A DNA stretch of 14,046 bases from an uncultured Zoogloea sp. (GCA_937967645.1 CALBTT010000160.1:1-14046); one strand, 5' to 3'; counted from the first letter of the stretch, positions 1 to 6,599 are shown. Notes: a model not told the origin generated them from the sequence alone. Numbers and translations: made by a program.

Positions 1-46
1 ACCACCGAGATCTACACTCTTTCCCTACACGACGCTCTTCCGATCT
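1..46 (+). other. Illumina TruSeq/P5 adapter, non-genomic
   Basis: The first 46 bases match the 3' part of the Illumina universal adapter, including ACACTCTTTCCCTACACGAC followed by GCTCTTCCGATCT. This is synthetic sequence left by incomplete read trimming at a contig end. Read on the minus strand it encodes EIGRASCRERV, a well-known contamination signature in predicted proteins. The native sequence begins at base 47. The stop codon of the first real gene lies at 59-61, so no gene is damaged. Confidence 0.98.
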
Positions 47-58
47 CTCGCCGCTGCA

Positions 59-1609
59 TCAGCGCACCACGTTGCGCCAGTCCTGCTCGAAGTAATGCAC
101 CAGGGCCTGGCTGTTGAGGTGGTTGGCCTCCACCGGCGGGGCGCGCATGTCCGGGGGGAACTGGAACATCAGCCGGGTGGTGTCGGCGTCCAGATAGCGG
201 GTGGGCACGCTGTAGGTGGTGGGGGGCGTGAAGCCCGGCCGTCGGGTGGCCAGGTTGAAGCCCCATTCGCCGAAGGAGGGTACGTGGGCGTGGTAGGGGT
301 GGGTGTGGAAGCCCGCCTCCCGCAGGGTCGCGTCGATGCACCAGTAGCTGCGCGGAGCGAACCAGGGCGAGGTGGATTGCACCACCAGGGCGCCGTTTTC
401 GGACAGGTGGCGGGCCATCAGGCGGTACATGGGCACCGAGTAGAGCTTGCCCAGGCCGAAGCTGGAGGGGTCGGGAAAGTCGGCAATGATCAGGTCGAAG
501 ACCTCGCCGTGTTCTTCCAGCCACTGCCCGGCGTCGGCGTTCACGACGGTGACCCGCGGGTCGGACAGGGATCCGCCGTTGAGGGTGGCCAGCTCGGCGT
601 TGCGGGTGAACAGCCCGGTCATGGCCGGGTCCAGGTCCACCAGGGTGATCCGCTCCACGTGGCGGTGGCGCAGCACCTCGCGCACCGCCAGGCCGTCGCC
701 GCCCCCCAGCACCAGCACCGACTTGGCCCACGGCAGGCTCTCCAGGGCGGGGTGGACCAGGGCCTCGTGGTAACGGTGCTCGTCACGGCTGGAGAACTGC
801 AGGTTGCCGTTGATGTACAGGCGGGTGTCGTCCTTCCAGCGGGTCACCACCAGGCGCTGGTAGGGGGTGGTGGTGGCGAAGATCACTTCGTCGCCGAACA
901 GGCCGCGCTCGGCCCAGCCGGTGAGCTGGCCGGAGGTGGCCAGACCGGCGGCCAGGAAGGCCATCACCAGCACGCCGCGGGTCAGGCGGCCGCGCAGGCC
1001 GGGGAGCTCGGCGCGGTAATGCCAGAGCGTCCACAGGGCCACCGCGGCGTTGGCCATGCCGAACAGGAAGCCGGTGCGGGACAGCCCGAGGCGGGGCGCC
1101 AGGACCAGCGGGAAGAGCAGCGACACCACCAGGGCGCCGAGGTAATCGAAGGTCAGCACCCGGCTCACCAGCTCGCTGAAGCTCGCCTGGCGGGCGTGCA
1201 GGACCCGCATCACCAGCGGGATCTCCATGCCCACCAGCACCCCCAGGGCGAACACCAGCGCGTACAGCACGGTGCGGAAGGGGGCCGACATCCAGGCGAA
1301 GAGCAGGAACAGCAGGGTCGCCGACAGGCCGCCGAGCAGGCCCACCAGCAGCTCGATGTCGATGAAGCGGGCCAGCACGTCCCGGTCGTCCACGTACTTG
1401 GAGAGGTGCGAGCCCACCCCCATGGCGAACAGGTAGCAGCCGATGATCGACGAGAACTGCAGCACCGAGTCGCCCAGCAGATAGCTCGACAGCGCCCCGG
1501 CGATGAGCTCGTAGGCCAGGCCGCAGGAGGCGACCACGAAGACCGACAGGATCAGCAGCCGATCAGGCTGGCGGAGGGCGCCGGAAGGGGAGGGAGCTAC
1601 GTCAGACAT
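59..1609 (-). CDS. Membrane-embedded spermidine synthase-like aminopropyltransferase
   Basis: The product (516 aa) is predicted to transfer an aminopropyl group from decarboxylated AdoMet to an amine. The N-terminal ~230 residues form about seven hydrophobic helices. The C-terminal half is a spermidine-synthase Rossmann domain with a QFSSRDEHRYHEA segment, the AdoMet-binding GGGDG loop (residues 302-306), an LVDLDP acidic strand end, and DFPDP carrying Asp377 and Asp380 where spermidine synthases hold the amine substrate. These key residues look intact, so activity is likely. Soluble SpeE is about 280-300 aa, so the membrane half is the distinguishing addition. I chose the ATG at 1609; a GTG at 1645 would add 12 residues of basic, unlikely sequence. 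It is divergent from the DUF350 gene with 82 bases between them, and speD lies at the far end of that gene run. The acceptor amine cannot be read from the sequence. Confidence 0.88.
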   Translation of the reverse strand: MSDVAPSPSGALRQPDRLLILSVFVVASCGLAYELIAGALSSYLLGDSVLQFSSIIGCYLFAMGVGSHLSKYVDDRDVLARFIDIELLVGLLGGLSATLLFLLFAWMSAPFRTVLYALVFALGVLVGMEIPLVMRVLHARQASFSELVSRVLTFDYLGALVVSLLFPLVLAPRLGLSRTGFLFGMANAAVALWTLWHYRAELPGLRGRLTRGVLVMAFLAAGLATSGQLTGWAERGLFGDEVIFATTTPYQRLVVTRWKDDTRLYINGNLQFSSRDEHRYHEALVHPALESLPWAKSVLVLGGGDGLAVREVLRHRHVERITLVDLDPAMTGLFTRNAELATLNGGSLSDPRVTVVNADAGQWLEEHGEVFDLIIADFPDPSSFGLGKLYSVPMYRLMARHLSENGALVVQSTSPWFAPRSYWCIDATLREAGFHTHPYHAHVPSFGEWGFNLATRRPGFTPPTTYSVPTRYLDADTTRLMFQFPPDMRAPPVEANHLNSQALVHYFEQDWRNVVR

Positions 1610-1634
1610 GGCGCGGACTCTACCCTGAAAGCGC

Positions 1635-1664
1635 TTGCCGGGCACGGAGAATGCTGGCTAAATA
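1635..1664 (+). promoter_or_regulatory. Possible promoter in the divergent gap
   Basis: The 82-base gap between the divergent aminopropyltransferase and DUF350 genes has one AT-rich patch. TTGCCG (1635-1640) and TAAATA (1659-1664), 18 bases apart, could serve as -35 and -10 for the plus-strand run. The -10 match is poor and this is only a suggestion. A clear ribosome binding site, GAGGA at 1679-1683, follows and sits 8 bases before the DUF350 ATG. Confidence 0.25.
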
Positions 1665-1691
1665 TCGGCCCGGTCGCCGAGGATTCCGCTG

Positions 1692-2078
1692 ATGGAGCCG
1701 TTCTACAACTACGTGGTGCACCTGTTTTCGGGCCTGCTGATGGTGCTGCTGTTTGCCGCCATCTATCTGCGGGTCACCCCCTTCTGCGAGCTGTCCCTGA
1801 TCCGTCAGGGCATCGTCGCGCCGGCCCTGTCGCTGGGGGGCGCCATCATCGGCTTCTCCCTCACCGTGGCCTCCAGCATCCTGCACAACGACAACTACCT
1901 GATGTTCCTGGCCTGGGGGGCCGCCGGCCTGGCGGTGCAGCTCCTCACCTACATGCTGCTGGGCCGCCTGGTGCCGCGCCTGCCCGACCTGCTGTCGGCC
2001 AACAACGTGGCGGCCGGCGCGTTCGCCGGCACCGTGGCGCTGGTGGTGGGCATCATCAACGCGGCCTGCATGTCGTGA
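1692..2078 (+). CDS. DUF350 (YjfL-like) four-helix membrane protein
   Basis: The product (128 aa) is almost wholly hydrophobic, with four predicted transmembrane helices at about residues 6-28, 39-63, 68-93 and 103-128. Length and pattern fit the DUF350/UPF0719 family, which includes E. coli YjfL. The second helix carries GGAIIGFSLTVAS, a Gly/Ser-rich stretch typical of the family. The ATG at 1692 has a good GAGGA Shine-Dalgarno 8 bases upstream. No biochemical function is established for the family as far as I know. From my knowledge of the family, DUF350 genes often sit near SPFH proteins and polyamine-related or ATP-grasp enzymes, and this locus follows that pattern. It is the first gene of the plus-strand run ending in speD, with 99 bases before the next gene. 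Confidence 0.85.
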   Translation: MEPFYNYVVHLFSGLLMVLLFAAIYLRVTPFCELSLIRQGIVAPALSLGGAIIGFSLTVASSILHNDNYLMFLAWGAAGLAVQLLTYMLLGRLVPRLPDLLSANNVAAGAFAGTVALVVGIINAACMS

Positions 2079-2177
2079 TGCCGGTGCGGAGCGCCTGCCT
2101 GGCGTCGTCCTGAAGACCTTTATCCTGCCGGCACAGCGGGCCGGACCACCTCTGACACATAGCCATCGGGAGCAAGC

Positions 2178-3212
2178 ATGAGCCTCGGATCCTTCATCAA
2201 GAAGCAGTTCATCGACGTCCTCCAGTGGAACGAGGAGTCGGACGGCACCCTGGCCTGGCGCTATCCGATGGACGACTTCGAGATCCAGTACGGCGCCAGC
2301 CTCACCGTGCGGGACTCCCAGCTGGCGGTCTTCGTCAATGAAGGCAAGGTGGCCGACGTGTTCGGCCCCGGCATGTACACGTTGACCACCCAGACCATCC
2401 CGGTGCTGACCTACCTGAAGAACTGGGACAAGCTCTTCGAGTCGCCCTTCAAGTCGGACGTCTATTTCTTCAGCACCCGCCTGCAGCTCGGCCGCAAGTG
2501 GGGCACGCCGCAGCCGATCACGATCCGCGACAAGGATTTCGGCATGGTGCGGCTGCGTGCCTTCGGCATGTATTCCTACAAGCTGGTGGATCCGAAGAAG
2601 TTCTTCACCGAGATCAGCGGCACCCGTGCCACCTATACGGTGGACGAGCTCGAGCAGCAGCTGCGCAACCTGGTGGTGGCGACCATGAGCGCCACCCTGG
2701 GCGGCTCCGAGCTGCCCTTCCTCGACATGGCGGCCAACCAGCTGCTGCTGGCCGAGCGCATGCAGGCCAGCATGGCCCCCACCTTCGACCGCTATGGCCT
2801 GGTGCTGGACAACTTCGCGGTCGAGAACATCTCCCTGCCCGAAGAGCTGCAGAAGGCCATCGACACCCGCATCTCGATGGGCATGGTCGGCGACCTGGGC
2901 AAGTACACCCAGTACCAGGTGGCCAATTCGGTGCCCCTGGCGGCCCAGAACGAAGGCGGCCTGGCCGGTGTCGGCGCCGGGCTGGCCGCCGGTGTGGGGA
3001 TGGGCCAGGTGATGATGGATGCCCTGCGTGGCAGTCAGGCGCCCGCCGTGCCCGCTGCCGCACCCGTCGCTGCACCGGCCCAGGCGGCGCCGGCGGCGGA
3101 TGACCCGGAAGCGCGCCTGACCAAGCTCAAGTCCCTGCTCGACAAGGGGCTGGTCACCCAGGCTGACTACGATTCCGCCAAGGCGGAGATCCTCAAGCAG
3201 CTGATCGGCTGA
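2178..3212 (+). CDS. SPFH/virion-core-like protein with C-terminal SHOCT domain
   Basis: The product (344 aa) resembles the YdjI/virion-core branch of the SPFH (stomatin/prohibitin/flotillin) superfamily. Residues ~1-260 form the SPFH part, including the segments MYTLTTQTIPVLTYLKNW and YGLVLDNFAVENISLPEE, the latter typical of the end of the SPFH fold. A glycine-rich stretch (AGVGAGLAAGVGMG) follows, then an Ala/Pro linker at about residues 286-313. The last ~30 residues (LTKLKSLLDKGLVTQADYDS and beyond) are a SHOCT domain, a short oligomerisation module. There is no obvious membrane helix, so membrane association would come through SPFH oligomers or partners. A Shine-Dalgarno-like GGGAG lies just upstream of the ATG. 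The next gene begins 7 bases after the stop, so the two are very likely co-transcribed. A scaffolding role is inference. Confidence 0.85.
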   Translation: MSLGSFIKKQFIDVLQWNEESDGTLAWRYPMDDFEIQYGASLTVRDSQLAVFVNEGKVADVFGPGMYTLTTQTIPVLTYLKNWDKLFESPFKSDVYFFSTRLQLGRKWGTPQPITIRDKDFGMVRLRAFGMYSYKLVDPKKFFTEISGTRATYTVDELEQQLRNLVVATMSATLGGSELPFLDMAANQLLLAERMQASMAPTFDRYGLVLDNFAVENISLPEELQKAIDTRISMGMVGDLGKYTQYQVANSVPLAAQNEGGLAGVGAGLAAGVGMGQVMMDALRGSQAPAVPAAAPVAAPAQAAPAADDPEARLTKLKSLLDKGLVTQADYDSAKAEILKQLIG

Positions 3213-3219
3213 GCGCCGG

Positions 3220-4707
3220 GTGTTCAAGCTCGCCTGCCCCAGCTGCGGCGCGGAGGTCGTCTTCCGGTCGGCCACTTCGGCGATGGCCGTCTGCGAGTAC
3301 TGCCGCAGCACCCTGCTGCGGGAGGGCGATGCCGTGCGCGACGCGGGCAAGATGGCCGTGGTGCTGGAGGATTATTCACCGATCCGCATCACCACCTCGG
3401 GCATGTATGCGGGCAAGGCCTTCGGCGTGGTGGGGCGGATCCAGCTGCGCTACGACGACGGTTTCTGGAACGAGTGGTACATCCTGTTCGACGATGGCAG
3501 TGCCGGCTGGTTGTCGGACGCCTCCGGGCAGTACGCCGTCACCCTCGACTCCGGCGAGGCGGAGGATGCGCCGCCCTTCGGCCAGATCGTTCCCGGCGGC
3601 CAGTACGCGTGGGAGGGCGTGAGCTACACCGCCTCCGACATCCGTACCGCCCGCTGCACCGCCGGGGAGGGCGAGCTGCCCTTCCAGGTCGGGCCGGGCT
3701 GGGAGGCCCGGGTGGTGGACTACCGCCAGGGCGTCCGCTTCCTGACCCTGGATTTCTCCGAGGGGAGCCGCCCCCGGCGCTACGTCGGCAAGGCGGTCGG
3801 CCTCGGTGATCTGCGCTGCCAGTTGCTGCGTGAGCCGGCCGAGATCGCGCGGAGTGCCGGCCACCTGAAGGGCCAGGCCGCCGCGCTGGCCTGCCCGGCC
3901 TGCGGCGCGTCCATCGACTGGCGCCCGGCGGTGGCTGCCCACCTGCATTGTCCGGCCTGCGGCACCGAGAGCGATGCCGGCGCCGGGACCCTCCAGGTGA
4001 TGGAGGCCCGACGCCGGGAGGCCCTGGCCGCAACCACTCTCGAGCTGGGCGATGAAGCCCGGATCGACGAGCAGGACTGGACCCTGATCGGCCTCATGAA
4101 GTGCCGCGAGACCGGGGCGGCCGACGAGTGGACCGAATACCTGCTCTACAGCGAGGGCGCCGGCTTCCTGTGGCTGGTGGAGTCGTCCGCCGGCTGGGAC
4201 AAGGTCCGCGTCCTCGACACCTGGCCCGAGTCCGTGTCGGCCAGTGCCGTGCGCTACGAGGGCGCGGCCTACACTCGCATGCAGGCCTACGGCGCCCAGG
4301 TCACCTATGCCGCGGGGGCGTTCAACTGGCGGGTCCAGGTCGGTGACAGTGTCACCCTCACCGACTACCGGGGCAGCCGCGGAACCCTGAACAGCGAACG
4401 CAGCTCTGCCGAACTGACCTGGTCCCTGGCCCAGCGGGTGCCCGCCACCACGGTGGATGGCTGGTTCGGCAAGAAGGGCAGGCTGTCGGCGGCCAGCACG
4501 GTCGCGGCCCTGGCCGCCGGGGATGGCGATCTGTCCACGGCCGCGCGGCGCGCGGCGCTGCGCCCACTGGCGTGGATCTTCACCGCGTTGGTCCTGGTGG
4601 TGAACCTGCCCATCGCGATCTTCGGCGGGGCTTACAGCTTCTTCCTGATCCTGATCGCGGTGGTCATCCTGTGGCTGCCGGTTTACACGGACGTACTGGA
4701 GGACTAG
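3220..4707 (+). CDS. Tandem zinc-ribbon/DUF4178 protein with C-terminal membrane anchor
   Basis: The product (495 aa) has a duplicated layout. A zinc ribbon with C6-x2-C9 and C25-x2-C28 precedes a first DUF4178 beta-rich domain (about residues 45-200). A second ribbon, C225PAC228 and C244PAC247, precedes a second DUF4178-like domain (about 265-425). Both domains carry the WNEWYILF/DEWTEYLLY-type strand and the following GxxWL segment. The end (about 450-490) holds two closely spaced hydrophobic segments, probably a hairpin anchor, with the soluble part then likely cytoplasmic. The start is GTG; it is the only nearby start that keeps the first ribbon, though its ribosome binding site is weak and translation may be coupled to the SPFH gene 7 bases upstream. 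DUF4178 has no established activity that I know of. It recurs beside speD, DUF350 and SPFH-type genes, as here. Confidence 0.83.
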   Translation: MFKLACPSCGAEVVFRSATSAMAVCEYCRSTLLREGDAVRDAGKMAVVLEDYSPIRITTSGMYAGKAFGVVGRIQLRYDDGFWNEWYILFDDGSAGWLSDASGQYAVTLDSGEAEDAPPFGQIVPGGQYAWEGVSYTASDIRTARCTAGEGELPFQVGPGWEARVVDYRQGVRFLTLDFSEGSRPRRYVGKAVGLGDLRCQLLREPAEIARSAGHLKGQAAALACPACGASIDWRPAVAAHLHCPACGTESDAGAGTLQVMEARRREALAATTLELGDEARIDEQDWTLIGLMKCRETGAADEWTEYLLYSEGAGFLWLVESSAGWDKVRVLDTWPESVSASAVRYEGAAYTRMQAYGAQVTYAAGAFNWRVQVGDSVTLTDYRGSRGTLNSERSSAELTWSLAQRVPATTVDGWFGKKGRLSAASTVAALAAGDGDLSTAARRAALRPLAWIFTALVLVVNLPIAIFGGAYSFFLILIAVVILWLPVYTDVLED

Positions 4708-4709
4708 CG

Positions 4710-4874
4710 ATGGGGCGTGGTGGTTACATCGGGTTCGCGCTGGTCGTGTTGGTCCTCGTGACCCTGTTCAATCTCGAGCATGTCAGCGAACGGAGCGGTG
4801 GCAGCCGGGGCTGGAGCAGTGGGGGCAGCAGCGGCGGGGGCAGCTGGTCATCCGGCGGCGGAGGGCACAAATGA
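4710..4874 (+). CDS. Small single-helix membrane protein with Gly/Ser/Trp tail
   Basis: The 54-residue product begins MGRGGYIGFALVVLVLV, giving one transmembrane helix at about residues 6-22. A short polar neck (NLEHVSERS) follows, then a tail of about 25 residues made almost only of Gly, Ser and Trp, ending GGGGHK. It starts 2 bases after the stop of the DUF4178 gene, and its stop overlaps the speD start in an ATGA arrangement, so it sits firmly inside the operon. The GGAGG (4860-4864) that serves speD is embedded in its glycine codons. I do not recognise a named family. The position, clean helix and tight packing argue that it is real. It may be a small partner of the SPFH or DUF350 proteins, which is inference. 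Confidence 0.72.
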   Translation: MGRGGYIGFALVVLVLVTLFNLEHVSERSGGSRGWSSGGSSGGGSWSSGGGGHK

Positions 4875-5230
4875 GCGACGGCCCTCCGCATCTGCCGAAG
4901 GGCCTGCATCTGCTGGCCGACTTCCACGGGGTGCCGGCCGATCGGCTGCACGACCCGCTGAGCATCGAGACCCTGCTGCGGGAGGCGGCGCACGCGGCTG
5001 GCGCCCGGCCCGTCGGCGGACATGTCCACCCCTTCGGACCGGGCCTCGGGGTCACCGGTGTGCTGCTCCTGCAGGAGTCCCACATCAGTATCCACACCTG
5101 GCCGGAGCACGGTTTTGCCGCGGTGGATGTCTTCATGTGCGGGCAGGCCCGCCCGGAACGGGCAATCCAGGTCCTTCAGGCGGCGCTGCAGCCGGAATCC
5201 GTCACATGCCGGGAGACGCCGCGGGGCTAA
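4871..5230 (+). CDS. speD: S-adenosylmethionine decarboxylase proenzyme (bacterial type)
   Basis: The enzyme removes the carboxyl group of S-adenosylmethionine to give the aminopropyl donor for spermidine-type synthesis. The proenzyme cuts itself to create a pyruvoyl cofactor. At 119 aa it matches the short bacterial class 1B form. The cleavage site is Glu69-Ser70 in the segment ESHISIHTWPE. His75 and Cys90 lie 5 and 20 residues after the serine, the same spacing as Ser63/His68/Cys83 of the Thermotoga maritima enzyme, so the active site looks complete. Its ATG overlaps the stop of the microprotein gene by 4 bases and has a GGAGG 6 bases upstream, indicating translational coupling. It supplies the logical substrate for the membrane aminopropyltransferase at 59-1609. 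No ornithine or arginine decarboxylase is in view, so the amine acceptor must come from elsewhere. Confidence 0.95.
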   Translation: MSDGPPHLPKGLHLLADFHGVPADRLHDPLSIETLLREAAHAAGARPVGGHVHPFGPGLGVTGVLLLQESHISIHTWPEHGFAAVDVFMCGQARPERAIQVLQAALQPESVTCRETPRG

Positions 5231-5266
5231 ACTGGGCGTCATCCCTCATCAGTTTGTCGAGCCGCC

Positions 5267-5830
5267 ATGTCGCCCCAGTCCGTTCCCCTCGATCACGCCT
5301 ACCGCCTGCTCAACCACGGCCCCACGGTGCTGCTGTCGTCGGCCCACGGGGAGCGCCGCAACATCATGGCGGCAGCCTGGAACATGCCGCTGGATTTCGA
5401 TCCACCCAAGGTGGCGGTGGTGATCGACCGCAGCACCCTGACCCGTGAGCTGGTGGAGGCCTCCCGCGAGTTCGTGCTGGCCGTGCCCAGCCGCGAGCTC
5501 GCCGCGCAGACCCTGGCCGCCGGATCCCGCTCGGGGCGTGAGGGCGACAAGTTCGATGCCCTGGCGCTGGCGACCCGCCCCGCCAGCCGGGTGGCCGCGC
5601 CCCTGCCGGTCGGCTGCATCGGCTGGCTGGAATGCCGGGTGATCGATGAGCCGCACATCCAGCGTACCTACGACCTCTTCCTCGGTGAGGTGGTGGCCGC
5701 CTGGGCCGATCCGGAGGTGTACTCGGAGGGCCGCTGGCACTTCCCGTCGGAGCGTCAGCGCAGCATCCATTACGTGGCCGGGGGGCACTTTTTCGCCACC
5801 GGCGAAGCCTTTGCCGTGGAGGCTGGGTAG
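5267..5830 (+). CDS. Flavin reductase-like, FMN-binding split-barrel protein
   Basis: The product (187 aa) fits the flavin reductase/flavoredoxin family, which binds FMN in a split beta-barrel and passes electrons from NAD(P)H or a protein partner. The most telling segment is residues 32-50, NIMAAAWNMPLDFDPPKVA, the usual FMN-phosphate-contacting region of this family. Further family-like sequence includes SREFVLAVPSRELA and the VGCIGWLECRVID strand. There is no signal peptide, so it is cytoplasmic. It starts 36 bases after speD with no convincing Shine-Dalgarno sequence, so it may be read from the same transcript, but a role in the polyamine locus is not shown. The electron acceptor cannot be assigned from sequence. 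Confidence 0.85.
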   Translation: MSPQSVPLDHAYRLLNHGPTVLLSSAHGERRNIMAAAWNMPLDFDPPKVAVVIDRSTLTRELVEASREFVLAVPSRELAAQTLAAGSRSGREGDKFDALALATRPASRVAAPLPVGCIGWLECRVIDEPHIQRTYDLFLGEVVAAWADPEVYSEGRWHFPSERQRSIHYVAGGHFFATGEAFAVEAG

Positions 5831-5917
5831 CAGGCATAAGGGTTTGATGCAAAAGGCTGTCCGTCGATCCGGCAAGCAGCCGGGCAGGGGATTTCCAAGG
5901 GTGTGAAAAATTCTTTG

Positions 5918-5961
5918 TGCACCGCAGCAAAAATGCTTGCAATCTTTTTTGTTGCGGTGCA
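5918..5961 (+). promoter_or_regulatory. Two inverted TTGYTGCGGTGCA elements upstream of phasin
   Basis: The gap before the phasin gene holds two copies of TTGYTGCGGTGCA in opposite orientations: 5918-5930 on the minus strand and 5949-5961 on the plus strand, about three helical turns apart. Together they form an imperfect 16-base inverted repeat (5918-5933 with 5946-5961, one mismatch). The second copy lies within a perfect palindrome, TGTTGC-GGT-GCAACA (5950-5964). A possible -35 (TTGCAA, 5937-5942) lies between the copies, so bound protein would block transcription. TGC/GCA-rich sites upstream of phasin genes are typical targets of the PHA-responsive repressor PhaR; that assignment is inference. 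Confidence 0.6.
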
Positions 5962-5973
5962 ACATAGCGCCAT

Positions 5974-5990
5974 ACCGAAATTCTTTCGGT
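5974..5990 (+). promoter_or_regulatory. Leader palindrome before phasin
   Basis: ACCGAAA-TTC-TTTCGGT is a perfect 7-base inverted repeat with a 3-base centre. It lies 30 bases before the phasin ATG and 18 bases before its ribosome binding site, so it is probably in the 5' leader of the mRNA. It could be an mRNA-stabilising stem at or near the 5' end, or an operator. The sequence alone does not decide. Confidence 0.5.
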
Positions 5991-6020
5991 GATCGCAACC
6001 CCACTTTTGAGGAGATCATC

Positions 6021-6599
6021 ATGTCCCTGACCCCCGAGCAAATCGTCGCCACCTCCAAGGCCAACGTCGAAGCCGGTCTGAAGACCGCCACCAGCTTCGT
6101 GACCACCCTCTTCACCGCCGTCGAGCGCGTGTCCAGCCTGAACCTGGCGACCGCCCGTGGCGCCTTTGACGACAGCATCGCCTTCTCCAAGGCCGTGCTC
6201 GCCGCCAAGGACCCGAAGGCCCTGGCCGCCCTGCAACTGGCCGCCGTGAGCCCCGCCGTCGAGAAGTCCGTGGCCTACGGCCGCAGCCTCTCCACCATCG
6301 GTGGTGACACCCACGAAGAGCTGACCAAGCTGGTCGAAGGTGAAGCCTCCGTCCTGTCCAAGAATGTCGAAGTGACCCTGGACAACCTGTTCAAGAACGC
6401 TCCGGCCGGTTCCGAGCCCGCCATCAAGGCCGTCAAGACCGCCCTGGCCAACGCCAGCTCCGCCTACGAAGGTGCCCAGAAGGCCGCCAAGCAGGTTGCC
6501 GCTGCCGCCCAGGCCAGCGTCGAGAAGGCCACCGCCGTTGCCGTCGAGAACGTCGACAAGGGCACCAAGGCCGCTGCCAGCGCCCTGAAGGTGGCCTAA
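6021..6599 (+). CDS. phaP: Phasin family protein, PHA granule coat
   Basis: The product (192 aa) fits the betaproteobacterial phasin family: small amphipathic proteins that coat polyhydroxyalkanoate granules and control their number and size. The start MSLTPEQIVATSKANVEAGL and the following helical region with repeated Ala, Lys and Glu are typical. The C-terminal ~50 residues are an Ala/Lys/Val-rich helix like those of histone-type or oligomerising tails. There is no signal peptide or membrane helix. The ATG at 6021 is set by a strong GAGGAG Shine-Dalgarno (6009-6014); an in-frame upstream extension to 5937 would run through the promoter elements and is rejected. Frequent C-ending codons and a strong terminator suggest high expression. 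Regulation is probably by a PhaR-type repressor at the inverted elements upstream. Confidence 0.9.
   Translation: MSLTPEQIVATSKANVEAGLKTATSFVTTLFTAVERVSSLNLATARGAFDDSIAFSKAVLAAKDPKALAALQLAAVSPAVEKSVAYGRSLSTIGGDTHEELTKLVEGEASVLSKNVEVTLDNLFKNAPAGSEPAIKAVKTALANASSAYEGAQKAAKQVAAAAQASVEKATAVAVENVDKGTKAAASALKVA

Noticed and set aside
12..731. Minus-strand 239-residue open frame ending EIGRASCRERV
   Set aside because: It is antisense-frame shadow of the aminopropyltransferase gene and its last residues are encoded by the adapter.
95..2113. Plus-strand 672-residue open frame
   Set aside because: It lies opposite the aminopropyltransferase and across the DUF350 gene. Its composition (Gln, Gly, His, Val rich) is the usual antisense shadow in GC-rich DNA.
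1620..3350. Minus-strand 576-residue open frame
   Set aside because: It is opposite DUF350 and the SPFH gene, both of which have clear family matches; its composition is that of an antisense shadow.
5249..6314. Overlapping minus-strand open frames opposite flavin reductase and phasin
   Set aside because: Low-information Gly/His/Gln-rich translations crossing the phasin promoter; no family resemblance.
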